DNA of 12,589 nt, taken from the NCBI GenBank assembly GCA_026770585.1, contig MU646355.1, forward strand, positions 982,463 to 995,051. The letters are read 5' to 3'. This document shows, in pieces, positions 1-6,568 of the stretch (position 1 is the stretch's first letter; every line of letters begins with the position of its first letter). Made by a program: the position numbers and the translations under genes. Origin of the DNA: Baffinella frigidus (Eukaryota > Cryptophyceae > Cryptomonadales > Baffinellaceae). The notes under the pieces are model-generated. The model did no database searches. It was not told the origin of the DNA and saw only the letters and a program-made list of their open reading frames with translations.

Positions 1-1047
1 ACCCCGCGCCCCCCCCGCCCCGCGCCCCGTCAAATCCCCCCATCCCGCGCGCCCCGTCCCCGCCCGTGCCGCTCCTCTCGCCCCGCCCGCCATCGTACCC
101 ACCCCGCCCGCCCGCCCCATCGTACCCCCCCGCCCCGCCCGGCCCGGGGGGGTCGTTGAAGCGCGGGCGCGCGCCATTGCGCTCGTCCTGCATCTGCCCC
201 CGCGACAGCTCCGGCCTCCCGTCGCGCATGTCGCCGCCGCCCCGCTGCTCGCGCCCGCCCTCGCGCTCCCGCTCGCGCTTCACCGGGCGGGCGTCGAGGC
301 GGTCGGATCTGGGGGCCGGGGCGCGGTCGTCGGCGGGGAAGCCGTCCTTGGCACGCACCGGGCGGTTATCGGCGATAGAGAGGTCGAGGGTGAGCCCGCC
401 GACCATGGCGCCGTTGAGGGCCCGGACCGCGTCCTGCGAGAGCAGGCGCCACGTTCACTCGGGCTCAAGAGAGAAGCGCAGGGGGGAGCTGCGTGGCTCT
501 GCATGGTGCCCCAGAACGAGGATACGACCCTTGGGGGGAGAGGGAGGAGAGGGGGGGGGACCTGCGCGGAGCGGGATTCCTCATACTGCACGAATCCGAA
601 GGAGCGGCGCAGGATGGGAGGCTCGCCGAGGCGCCCGTACTTGCGGAAGAGGCCCTCGAGCTCAGCCACAGAGGTCTTGTCAGCAGCGAGGTTCCCGACG
701 AACACGCGGCTGTCGGGTGGGAACTGCACACGCAATCGACCGGGGGGAGGGTGTCATTGTTGGGGGAGCTGGGCCTCGGGGAGAGTGTCTTGGCCCCGCA
801 TGTACCACGATCCGCGAATGGCGAGGAAGGATCAGTAGTACGCTGAGTCGGGTGCACACACGCCAACGCTTCTGCGTCCGCCTGGTCACCACTCTCAACT
901 GCGCCTAGTATGCTCAGCGGGATGCGGCTGCTGCGGACAGGTACGCCAGCCCTGCAGCCCAATGAGCGCGTGAATGTGAAAAAAAGCTTCACCAGGTCCA
1001 GGTGGGCTGGCCGAGCTTACCCTGCTTCCTGAACCCGACATGGACAT
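1..1047 (-). CDS. RRM-domain RNA-binding protein, hnRNP C/RALY-like, 3 exons, 3' partial
   Basis: Three exons join in phase 0: 1047-1021 (MSMSGSGSR, donor AGG|GTAAGC), 723-562 (acceptor GTGCAG, donor CAG|GTCC) and 433-1 (acceptor CTCGCAG). The introns are 297 and 128 bases. Exon 2 carries RNP2 (RVFVGNL) and RNP1 (RSFGFVQY); exon 3 completes the fold with DAVRALNGAMVGGLTLDLSI. The short stretch between RNP2 and RNP1 and the TLDLSIADNRP end resemble the hnRNP C/RALY type of RRM, which binds U-rich RNA in the nucleus (family knowledge). The remaining tail is Arg/Glu/Asp-rich, then Gly-rich with YDG and RGG-like units, and stays open to base 1, so the C-terminus lies outside the window. At least 207 residues are visible. 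The reading frame is also open upstream to an ATG at 1155, so a longer N-terminus is possible. The RNA target is unknown. Confidence 0.75.
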
Positions 1048-1472
1048 GGTCGCCGACGTGCGGCGCGCTGAGGAGAGACAAGCCCGCAACGCGGTAGGGT
1101 GTGTGCTTGCAACTTGACGGTCAAGAGCACCACTGCCTCCCTCTCTCTCCACCAATCCTCGCGGCTTGGCAAATCGACGGTTTTCGATTTCCCGATTTCA
1201 AAGGGAATTGGAGCCGTTGACGTCGGATTCCGACTTGAACCCCCTTGAAACCCCAACCCGAAATTCGACGTTTTGATTACTCATCCAGAGGTTCGAATGT
1301 GGCCGCGGCCACTTTCGGCAGGTCGGATATTCGTGGTGGTGCAGGGGGGCTGGTTGTTGGGGACTGCCGCTCCACAGAGAGGAAATAAGAATCGCACCCG
1401 AGACGAGCCGTGACCCCCCCCTCCGGCGCGCTCGACTTCCCGCTGCTGCATCTCTGCTGCAGGAGAACTAGG
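1048..1472. promoter_or_regulatory. head-to-head intergenic region, presumed bidirectional promoter
   Basis: The stretch lies between the minus-strand RRM gene start (1047) and the plus-strand ATG at 1473. It holds no convincing exon. A CRE-like TGACGTCG lies at 1218-1225 and overlaps a small palindrome, GTCGGATTCCGAC (1222-1234). No TATA box was recognised. The promoter role is inferred only from gene orientation. If the RRM protein starts at 1155, the gap is shorter. Confidence 0.35.
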
Positions 1473-2051
1473 ATGCCCAAAGGCGCTGTTGCACCGGGCG
1501 CTCGGCCTTCGAGCGTCGAGTGGCGGGATCTCCCGTCCGAGATCCTCTTCCTGCTGCTCCGCCACGCCGGGGCGCGCGCAGCGGGCGGGTGGGCGCGCTC
1601 GTGCAAGTCGACGTACTCGACCGTTGAGCTCATCCGCGATCACCTGTTTTTGTCTTTCTTTCGCGACCAGTCGTTTGGTGGAGTTCTCTGCCACGCGTCC
1701 CTTCACGACAACGAGCGGTTGCGTTCGGCGAAGCGCTACCTCTCCCTCCTCGAGGAACCAGACGCGGGTTGCGCCCCCGCGGCGGAGTTTGCAGCGCGGG
1801 CGACGCTGCCATGGTGCGGGTCGCAGCTCTCGCTCGACATCCTCTTCCTCGTCCAGACGGCGCCGCACGCATCAAGCGACAAGCAGGGCGGCCCTCCCGT
1901 GGACGAGGACACGCAGGAATGCGACCGGGCGGACGAGCGCTGGGGGGAGGAGCTGCAAGCTGACGAGAAGGTGCGCGTGCTGGAAGTCGCGACGGTTGAG
2001 CAGGCGTTCCGCTGCTGCCTGGAGCTCGCCATACACTCGGAGCTCTGCACG
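1473..2051 (+). CDS. exon 1 of plus-strand gene: F-box-like N-terminal region
   Basis: The exon has 193 codons from the ATG at 1473; the frame is also open to a GTG at 1410, but ATG is preferred. It ends at the donor ACG|GTAATC in phase 0, with an in-frame stop 25 bases into the intron. Residues about 16-55 (WRDLPSEILFLLLRHAG, then ARSCKSTYSTVELIRDHLF) have the F-box pattern: LPxEI, a hydrophobic helix, a small/Cys-containing helix, then a basic and aromatic end. An F-box would recruit an SCF ubiquitin ligase through Skp1 (family knowledge). The rest has a Cys/Ala-rich helical part, an acidic linker and a helix EVATVEQAFRCCLELAIHSE. The F-box call is by eye and could be wrong; the reality of the exon is better supported because codons and splice sites agree. 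Confidence 0.6.
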
Positions 2052-2110
2052 GTAATCTCCCAGCTCTGTCTGCGTTGATCTGGGCCCCTCATTAGGTCAT
2101 TTTAGCTCAG

Positions 2111-2248
2111 GGCTCTGTACACACGCTCCAGTACGAAGAGCGTCTCAATGTATTAGATGAGGAGCTCAGATTAACTGAGGCAGAGTTAGACCTCGGTAAG
2201 TTGCTGATGGCACTCAGCTTTTTATCTGACTTGAGAAGGAGCGAACAG
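2111..2248 (+). CDS. exon 2 of plus-strand gene, helical
   Basis: The acceptor TTTTAGCTCAG follows a 59-base intron and the frame continues in phase 0 from exon 1. The peptide (YEERLNVLDEELRLTEAELD) is strongly helical with heptad-like leucines, so it is probably coiled coil. Two ends are possible. A strong donor CTCG|GTAAGT after 2195 leaves phase 1. A weaker CAG|GTAGAC after 2248 leaves phase 0, which matches every exon downstream and ends in LRRSEQ just before a VDRAL motif like family A. The second is preferred on phase grounds. The unspliced frame stays open to a stop at 2404. Confidence 0.5.
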
Positions 2249-2401
2249 GTAGACAGAGCGCTGCACCCAGCATCCTGCTCACACCGCAAGCCCGCCCATC
2301 TGCATCCTTTTGCATCTGACTTGAGAAGGAGCGAACAAGTAGACAACGCGCTGCACCCAGCATCCTGCTCACACCGCACGCCCAACCCCCATTGTCCTTT
2401 C
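2222..2401 (+). repeat. two tandem copies of a 90-base unit
   Basis: The word TCTGACTTGAGAAGGAGCGA begins at 2225 and again at 2315, and the following CGCTGCACCCAGCATCCTGC is also repeated. The period is 90 bases (30 codons), so the frame continuing from exon 2 is preserved through both copies (SDLRRSEQVDRALHPASCSH, then SDLRRSEQVDNALHPASCSH) to a stop at 2402-2404. The VDRAL and VDNAL parts, at 2249 and 2339, align with the start of exon family A. At the family-A boundary, copy 1 reads GAACAG and copy 2 GAACAA. Confidence 0.8.
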
Positions 2402-2457
2402 TGAACAGAAGGAGCGGGACTGATGCCACAGGACTGATCGCCCCGCCACGGGAACAC

Positions 2458-2520
2458 GTAGACAAGGCGCTACCGCGCGTGGCCGCGAAGGCCAGTGCCA
2501 TACTCGTGGCCTTCGAACCT
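2458..2520 (+). pseudogene. exon family A, copy A3, acceptor lost
   Basis: The translation VDKALPRVAAKASAILVAFE matches the A consensus VDKALPRVAAKARAIN. The bases just upstream are GAACAC where the first copy has GAACAG, so no AG acceptor exists at the boundary. There is no donor at the expected place. It is a decayed duplicate. Confidence 0.6.
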
Positions 2521-2529
2521 CCCCTGTAG

Positions 2530-2595
2530 GTGGGCAAGGCCTTGCTGCGCGCGGCCGCGAAAGCCCGGGCGATCACCGGCGTGTTTCTCACCCAG
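2530..2595 (+). CDS. exon family A, copy A4
   Basis: The acceptor CCCCTGTAG precedes GTGGGC. The peptide VGKALLRAAAKARAIT, then GVFLTQ, keeps the A pattern with an altered end. A weak donor may lie in CAGGGTCTTT. Ala/Lys/Arg richness predicts an amphipathic helix. Whether it is spliced into mRNA is unknown. Confidence 0.4.
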
Positions 2596-2847
2596 GGTCT
2601 TTCTGTTATGTGTACGGCGAATCCTCCACGGTTGGAGAGGAATCTTCGTTTCGGAGGGGGGTGGTAATTGACTTTGACTGTCGATGGACGGCCGAAAACG
2701 GATAGCAGTTGGTCGGATGCTCGTACTAAGGTTCATAGACGTTTGGCGCACTCAACTCTAGGCGTAAGGGCCTTTGGGACCTGGATCGAGAGTAATAAAG
2801 AAGACGGAGAAGAAGGCCGGACATGACCTTTGAACCTCCCCGCGTAG

Positions 2848-2893
2848 GTGGACAAGGCCTTGCCGAGAGTAGCCGCGAAAGCCAGGGCGATCA
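2848..2893 (+). pseudogene. exon family A, copy A5, no donor
   Basis: The acceptor CCCGCGTAG is followed by VDKALPRVAAKARAIN, identical in protein to the first part of copy A6. After ATCAAC the sequence becomes intron-like; the frame runs CWRGSF and reaches a stop, with no GT donor at the exon end. Probably a 3'-truncated duplicate. Confidence 0.55.
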
Positions 2894-3022
2894 ACTGCTG
2901 GAGAGGAAGCTTCAGTCCTGGGGGAAATAATTGACTTAGACTCTTAGATGGACGGCCACAAACGGACACAGGCCGGATATGACCTTTGACCCCAGACCCT
3001 GAACCCTGAACTTCCCCTGTAG

Positions 3023-3097
3023 GTGGACAAGGCCTTGCCGAGAGTAGCCGCGAAAGCCAGGGCGATCAACGACGCTCTCCGCTCGTTCAATCAGCAG
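3023..3097 (+). CDS. exon family A, copy A6, the most complete
   Basis: This is a 25-codon phase-0 exon after the acceptor TTCCCCTGTAG. It reads VDKALPRVAAKARAIN followed by DALRSFNQQ, a basic amphipathic helix likely to extend the coiled coil. The end is CAG|GCAGCT, so if used it needs a GC-AG donor; the related copy A7 has CAG|GTCCCA at the same point. A telomere-like array begins a few bases later. It is the best candidate for the functional A exon. Confidence 0.5.
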
Positions 3098-3109
3098 GCA
3101 GCTGCCGAA

Positions 3110-3226
3110 CCCTACACCCTACACCGTACACCTTACACCCTACACCCTACACCCTACATCCTACACCCTACACCCTACACCCTGCACCCTGCACCCTACA
3201 CCCTACACCCTGCACCCTACACCCTA
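3110..3226 (+). repeat. telomere-like array, 7-base unit ACCCTAC
   Basis: Head-to-tail copies of CCCTACA with CCCTGCA variants. The unit differs from plant-type telomere CCCTAAA by one base. The array lies between exon copy A6 and the 5'-truncated copy A7, and ends directly on A7 coding sequence. Translation gives LHPTPYT repeats, which are not taken as protein. Confidence 0.9.
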
Positions 3227-3273
3227 CGAAAGCCAGGGCGATCAACGACGCTCTCCGCGCGTTCAACCAACAG
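3226..3273 (+). pseudogene. exon family A, copy A7, 5' half missing at a telomere-like array
   Basis: The sequence resumes at AKARAINDALRAFNQQ and ends with a good donor CAG|GTCCCA. The VDKALPRVA half and the acceptor are missing; CACCCTAC repeats directly abut codon GAA/AAG. Copy A6 has the 5' half and A7 the proper donor, so the two may be the torn halves of neighbouring duplicates. Confidence 0.6.
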
Positions 3274-3283
3274 GTCCCACTTG

Positions 3284-3406
3284 CCCTTGGAGGTAGCTCA
3301 AATCGTGCTCTGGGACAGTTTCGATTTACCTTGACATCGGGGTCGGATCCGACCCCGATCCAAGGTAAAATCGAAGTCCTTCCAGGGCACTATTAGAGCC
3401 ACTTGG
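3284..3406. mobile_element. MITE-like element M3, copy 1
   Basis: The left end (AGGTAGCTCAAATCGTGCTC) and right end (CAGGGCACTATTAGAGCCAC) are imperfect inverted repeats. The interior is a second hairpin: TCGATTTACCTTG faces CAAGGTAAAATCGA around a perfect 24-base palindrome at 3336-3359 containing GGGGTCGGATCCGACCCC. A related copy lies at 9864-10021. There is no coding capacity, so it is non-autonomous. Confidence 0.7.
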
Positions 3407-3441
3407 GATGGCTGGTGGTCAGGGTATGACTCTCTGTGAGA

Positions 3442-3456
3442 GCGTTCAACCAGCAG
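3442..3456 (+). pseudogene. exon family A, copy A8 fragment
   Basis: GCGTTCAACCAGCAG followed by GTCAGG matches the last codons (AFNQQ) and donor of family A. Nothing upstream matches; element M3 ends about 35 bases before it. Confidence 0.4.
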
Positions 3457-3474
3457 GTCAGGGTGTGACTCTCC

Positions 3475-3593
3475 CACGCCAGAGGGCTCGAAACATCCAC
3501 TTTTGACATCTTTCAAGGGAAATCCGCTGCATACTTCACGACGCCAGATCTGGCGTGGATAAGGCGTCGGTTCCCCTCGAGCCCTCTGGCGTG
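3475..3593. mobile_element. MITE-like element M4 with 17-base perfect ends
   Basis: CACGCCAGAGGGCTCGA at 3475-3491 is the exact reverse complement of 3577-3593. Similarity continues outside the perfect arms (CTCTC to GAGAG). A smaller palindrome, CGCCAGATCTGGCG, lies at 3542-3555. No other copy was found in the window, so an isolated hairpin is the alternative. Confidence 0.55.
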
Positions 3594-3685
3594 GTCTGTG
3601 AGAGGTTTGGTCGTGAGGTTGTGGTCTCCGGGTTTCGTTCTGAGCGGTTTGGTATCAGTCCCATTAGGGTCCTACTCGGGCACAG

Positions 3686-3730
3686 ATCAATGACGCGCTC
3701 CGCGCGTGCAACCAGAGGGCACCTGCCCAA
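3686..3730 (+). pseudogene. exon family A, copy A9, 5'-truncated
   Basis: ATCAATGACGCGCTCCGCGC reads INDALRACNQRAPAQP after a CACAG. It aligns with the second half of A6 and with the bases after the A6 exon end. The donor position is AGGGCA, so no GT is present. Telomere-like sequence starts directly after it, as with A6. Confidence 0.5.
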
Positions 3731-4029
3731 CCCTACACCCTCAACCTGTAGGGTCCTATAGGGTTTAGGGTTCAGGGTTCAGGGCTGATTGTTTTTTCAG
3801 TACCAGCCTTAAACCCTAACCCCTACAGGACCCTAACCCCTTAACCCTGCAGGTGCTTGTTGCTTCACAGTACACCCTCCACCCTCCACCCTACACCCTC
3901 CACCCTCCACCCAACACCCTACACCCTACACCCTACACTCTGCACCCTACACCCTACACCCTACACCCTACACCCTAAATCCTACACCCTACACCCTACA
4001 CCCTACACCCTACACCCTACACCCTACAG
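3728..4029 (+). repeat. telomere-like block, two orientations then ACCCTAC array
   Basis: 3732-3855 mixes TTTAGGGTTCAGGG and CCCTAACCCC in opposite orientations around GTAGGGTCCTATAGGG. From about 3872 to 4028 a long array runs of CCCTCCA and then nearly uniform CCCTACA. No exon was recognised here. Confidence 0.85.
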
Positions 4030-4129
4030 GACCGATTTGTACCACGAAACCAGATTGTCAACCTGAGAATAGTCTGTCGATCCGACAGAGACAGAGCTAG
4101 ATATCTGCAGAGGGGTGGGCGCAACAGAT

Positions 4130-4290
4130 AGGTTTAGGCTGTAGGTACCTTACAGTACCAGGTACTTCACAGTTCCTAGGTACTTCTGTAAAGTACCTGC
4201 ACAGGTACTTCTTTAAAGTAGCTACACCCTAAATCCTGCACCCTACACCCTACACCCTACACCCTAACCCCTACACCCTCAACCTCAACC
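4130..4290. repeat. GGTACTT hairpin cluster and short telomere-like array
   Basis: AGGTACTT (4178-4185) faces AAGTACCT (4191-4198), and related words AGTACC, GGTACC and TTTAAAGTA cluster on both sides. A CCCTACA/CCCTAAC array follows at about 4224-4290. Related CTTTACAGTACACC words occur at 3863 and 4508. No gene is seen. Confidence 0.5.
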
Positions 4291-4300
4291 CTCCTCTCGG

Positions 4301-4346
4301 GAAACGTGGCGGGAGAAGGAGGAGGCGATCGGGCACTGTAGTAATT
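4301..4346 (+). pseudogene. exon family B, copy B1, acceptor lost
   Basis: ETWREKEEAIGH matches family B (ETRREKEEATAKH). The bases before it are CTCTCGG, where copy B2 has CTCCTCAG, so the AG acceptor is gone. The 3' part becomes GGGCACTGTAG and does not match. Confidence 0.55.
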
Positions 4347-4609
4347 TTCAGCTAAATCAATGAGATCTCGTTGAATCTCCCCGTCAGCAATTCCCAGGTC
4401 CCTAGGTCCTACTACCGTAGGGTCCTACAAATAAATAAAAAAACGAATTTCATTCCCGGATTCTTGCAAGGATCCGGTAAAAGCTGCTACGGGTTGCTGG
4501 TGGGTTGCTTTACAGTACACCAGGGTCCCCTAAGGTGGAGGGTTTAGGACCCCCCCCCCTGCACCCTAAACCCAGCACCCAGCACTTTAAACCCGAACCC
4601 TCTCCTCAG
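4347..4609 (+). other. intron-like stretch with telomere-like words
   Basis: No coding signal seen. It contains ACCGTAGGGTCCTAC (element-core words seen elsewhere), a short AT-rich run around 4430, GGGTTTAGGACC, a run of C, and CCCTAAACCC. It ends with the polypyrimidine and acceptor CCTCTCCTCAG of copy B2. Confidence 0.5.
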
Positions 4610-4663
4610 GAAACGCGGCGGGAGAAGGAGGAGGCGACGGCAAAACACACCGCGCGCCTGCAG
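4610..4663 (+). CDS. exon family B, copy B2, intact
   Basis: An 18-codon phase-0 exon with acceptor CTCCTCAG and donor CTGCAG|GTAACC. The peptide is ETRREKEEATAKHTARLQ, highly charged and helical, typical of a coiled-coil segment. Of the three B copies, only this one has both splice sites, so it is the probable functional one. The flanking B1 and B3 are decayed duplicates. Confidence 0.6.
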
Positions 4664-4860
4664 GTAACCTTACCTGCCGAAACGAATCAAATGTATTAGT
4701 TCCTGGCAACGAAAGTTACTACACGGTTGGGCAATACTCGTAATAGCAAAGCGGTTGCGTAGTAATTTTCGTAGGCCGGTAACTGATACTTTTATTCGTT
4801 TTGGGGGTAATGCGGCGCGAGATTTTCGGTCGAAATCTCCTTCGAAGCCCACAGTGTGGA
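4664..4860. other. lower-GC intron-like segment, no gene seen
   Basis: The segment is richer in A+T than its surroundings and contains GTAGTAATTTTCGTAGG (related to GTAGTAATTTTCAGC at 4338). At 4831-4852, CGAAATCTCCTTCGA faces TCGAAGGAGATTTCG at 5103-5117, so 4831-5117 may be an element, with copy B3 trapped between the arms. Confidence 0.3.
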
Positions 4861-4902
4861 GGGTTCAGGGGTGAGGCTGTAGGGTTGAGGGTTGAGGGTT
4901 GG

Positions 4903-4945
4903 ACAACGCGGCGCGAAAAGGAGGAGGCAAAACACCCCCCTGCAG
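4903..4945 (+). pseudogene. exon family B, copy B3, acceptor lost
   Basis: TTRREKEEAKHPP matches family B with an internal deletion relative to B2. The donor CTGCAG|GTAATT is kept, but the upstream sequence is a GGGTTGAGGG repeat without a suitable AG at the boundary. Confidence 0.55.
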
Positions 4946-5406
4946 GTAATTTAACTCTGCCTGACTAAAACTGGGCCCGCCATAAAATATGTTCAGAGCA
5001 GGAGGAACTCTGGTACAAACGTGCGACTAAAATACATCTATGGCGAGCCCAATTTTATTCTGGCAGAGATAGGTAATCCTGAAACCTACCACGCAGTGGC
5101 CGTCGAAGGAGATTTCGGCCAAATGTCGGTTCCTGGTACTACGCGGGAGAGTTAAATGTCATTTTACGCCCTGCGTCTTTCTATTCATTTCCTTTGAAAT
5201 CGGCAAACGTTGCCGGAAATACTTACAAATATTTGACTTTGACCCTGCCGGTAACCGCAACATCAGTCCGCGGTTGGCCGGATAAAACAACTACCCCTCC
5301 CCCGTAGCACTACTGACCTGCCTGGGTCAGTTCTTATCCTGGCACCGCCCCTGATCAGTCAAGTGTCACACCCGTACGACATTGACTAATCCCGACATTT
5401 TCCTGG
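4946..5406 (+). other. long intron-like stretch without recognised exon
   Basis: Mixed composition, several AT-rich patches, no good ORF. It holds the right arm of the possible 4831-5117 inverted repeat and a CCTGCCTGGGTCAGT word at 5318-5332, which is also the end of element M5. Nothing else can be supported. Confidence 0.4.
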
Positions 5407-5517
5407 TACTCGCCCTGCCTGGGTCAGTCTGCGTCTCGGTGCGAACCAGCCCTGCCCGGATCAGCCAACTCTCCTCTTGTTTGCAAGGGGGCATGACTGA
5501 CCTAGGCAGGGCGAGTA
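5407..5517. mobile_element. MITE-like element M5, complete copy
   Basis: ACTCGCCCTGCCTGGGTCAG at the left faces GACTGACCTAGGCAGGGCGA at the right. TA lies at both extreme ends and could be a target duplication. The interior carries CCCTGCCCGGATCAG and CTCCTCTTGTTTGCAAG, nearly the same as the intron ends before C exons. No ORF of note. Confidence 0.65.
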
Positions 5518-5659
5518 AGGATGCATTAGTGAACATGAGGCCGGGTGTGTGCGTGAGTGTAGAGCGCTGATGCCATCCCTCCCCATCCTCGAGGTCTGGG
5601 GGTTGGGGGGTTGGGTTTCAGGATTTATGGGGTGTGGACGCGGACCTCGAGTCAGTGGT

Positions 5660-5746
5660 GACTCGCCGTGCCTGGGTTAGTCTCCGTCCCGGTGCGAACA
5701 AGCCCTGCCCGGATCAGTCATCTCTCCTCTTGTTTGCAAGGGGGCG
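5660..5746 (+). mobile_element. M5, left part of a second copy
   Basis: ACTCGCCGTGCCTGGGTTAG, GGTGCGAACAAGCCCTGCC and CTCCTCTTGTTTGCAAGGGG follow in the same order as in the complete M5. The right inverted end is missing and the copy runs into telomere-like repeats. A shorter trace (GCGCGGATCAGTCAAC, then CTCTTGTTTGCAG) lies at 6256-6290. Confidence 0.65.
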
Positions 5747-5749
5747 GAT

Positions 5750-5965
5750 CAAACCCTGAACCCTGAAAACCCTGCACCCTAAACCCAAACCCCAAACCCT
5801 AACCCCCAAACCCCAAACCCCAAACCTCAAACCCCAAACCCCAAACTCCAAACCCCAAACCCCAAACCTCACACCCTAAACCCCACACCCCACACCCCAC
5901 ACCCCACACCCCGCACCCCAAACCCCAAACTCCAAACCCCAACCCCCCAACCCCAAACCCCAAAC
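5750..5965 (+). repeat. telomere-like array, 7-base unit CCCCAAA
   Basis: The array begins with CCCTGAA units and shifts to almost uniform CCCCAAA with CCCCACA and CTCCAAA variants. It ends directly at ACAG, the acceptor of exon copy C1. The reverse translation GLGFGVWG is a repeat artefact. Confidence 0.9.
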
Positions 5966-5967
5966 AG

Positions 5968-6021
5968 GTGGCGCGCGGGCGGAGCGCAGAGGCTGGCACC
6001 CACGCCTCAACCGTCCTCTAA
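5968..6021 (+). pseudogene. exon family C, copy C1, diverged end
   Basis: The acceptor AAACAG is followed by VARGRSAEAG, then the frame differs from other copies and meets a stop (THASTVL, stop). The AEAWVP of other copies is lost through a small indel. Confidence 0.5.
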
Positions 6022-6064
6022 ACCCTAAACCCTGAACCATAAACACTCAATTCTTTGTTTGCAG

Positions 6065-6112
6065 GTGGCGCGGGGGCGAAGCGCGGAGGCGTGGGTGCCC
6101 GCGCCGCAACCG
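6065..6112 (+). pseudogene. exon family C, copy C2, truncated
   Basis: The acceptor TTGTTTGCAG is followed by VARGRSAEAWVPAPQP. The HVGL and MLQSQ part and the donor are missing; CCCTGAA repeats follow. Confidence 0.55.
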
Positions 6113-6118
6113 TAATCA

Positions 6119-6160
6119 AAACCCTGAACCCTGAACCCTGGACCCTGGACCCTGAATTCT
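6119..6160 (+). repeat. short CCCTGAA/CCCTGGA array
   Basis: Telomere-like units ACCCTGA and CCCTGGA end just before the GTTCGCAG acceptor of copy C3. Similar units with AACATCCTG and AAATCCTG variants lie at 6308-6400 before copy C5. Confidence 0.8.
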
Positions 6161-6170
6161 TTGTTCGCAG

Positions 6171-6239
6171 GTCGCGAAGGGGCGGAGCGCGGAGGCGTGG
6201 GTGCCCGCGCACGTCGGCCTCACGATGCTGCAGAGCCAG
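6171..6239 (+). CDS. exon family C, copy C3, full length, non-GT end
   Basis: 23 codons after the acceptor TTTGTTCGCAG. It reads VAKGRSAEAWVPAHVGL then TMLQSQ, matching copy C5 at all but one residue. The expected donor reads CAG|GAGGCG instead of CAG|GTGCCT, so it is either inactive as an internal exon or uses a GA donor. The intact frame suggests a recent duplicate. Confidence 0.5.
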
Positions 6240-6290
6240 GAGGCGGACACACCCTGCGCGGATCAGTCAACCGCCCGCTCTTGTTTGCAG

Positions 6291-6311
6291 GTGGCGCGGG
6301 GGCGGAGCAAA
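6291..6311 (+). pseudogene. exon family C, copy C4 start only
   Basis: CTCTTGTTTGCAG is followed by VARGRS, then AAATCCTGA repeats. The exon is broken after six codons by the telomere-like array. Confidence 0.55.
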
Positions 6312-6419
6312 TCCTGAGCCCTGAAAATCCTGAACCCTGGAAATCCTGAACCCTGAACATCCTGAACCCTGAACATCCTGGACCCTGAAAATCCTGAACC
6401 GTTAGTTCTTTGTTCGCAG

Positions 6420-6488
6420 GTCGCGAAGGGGCGGAGCGCGGAGGCGTGGGTGCCCGCGCACGTGGGCCTCGCGATGCTGCAGAGCCAG
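6420..6488 (+). CDS. exon family C, copy C5, intact
   Basis: A 69-base phase-0 exon with acceptor TTTGTTCGCAG and donor CAG|GTGCCT. It encodes VAKGRSAEAWVPAHVGL then AMLQSQ, a helical segment. Among the C copies it alone keeps full length and both splice sites, so it is the likely functional one. Later copies keep only the 3' end. Confidence 0.6.
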
Positions 6489-6568
6489 GTGCCTCTCGAC
6501 AACCTTACCGTAGGGTGAAGAAGATCGCGAGACGGGCCTGGGCGTAACGCCCGGCGGGGCCCCACTAA

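Larger units (their letters stand above)
2530..3022 (+). repeat. duplicated exon-plus-intron unit
   Basis: Copy 1 runs from 2530 to 2847 and copy 2 from 2848 to 3022. Similarity continues well into the intron. Each copy has a GGAGAGGAA stretch, then AATTGACTTTGACT or AATTGACTTAGACT, then GATGGACGGCC followed by AAACGGA. Each also has a FAP-like intron end GACCTTTGA. Copy 2 is shorter and has lost the Tyr-free linker seen in copy 1. The duplicated unit therefore includes the exon and its downstream intron, not the exon alone. Confidence 0.65.

Noticed and set aside
66-908. Longest plus-strand ORF, 280 codons, Pro/Arg/Ser-rich
   Set aside because: It is antisense to the RRM exons, starts at a non-ATG codon, and its composition follows from the GC-rich Gly-coding opposite strand.
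1281-1868. Minus-strand ORFs of 118-195 codons over exon 1
   Set aside because: Shadows of the plus-strand F-box-like exon; no motif, and the plus frame has matching splice sites.
3556-3576. VDKASVP at 3556 as a further family A exon
   Set aside because: Only five residues match and it lies inside element M4 next to a palindrome; likely chance.
3110-4029. CRISPR array or chromosome end
   Set aside because: Units are 7-base head-to-tail repeats without spacers, and unique sequence and exons lie on both sides, so they are interstitial telomere-like arrays.
3857-4066. ORF with LHPTPYT repeats
   Set aside because: Translation of the CCCTACA array; the same happens in all telomere-like blocks.
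5799-5999. Minus-strand ORF with GLGFGVWG repeats
   Set aside because: Translation of the CCCCAAA array.
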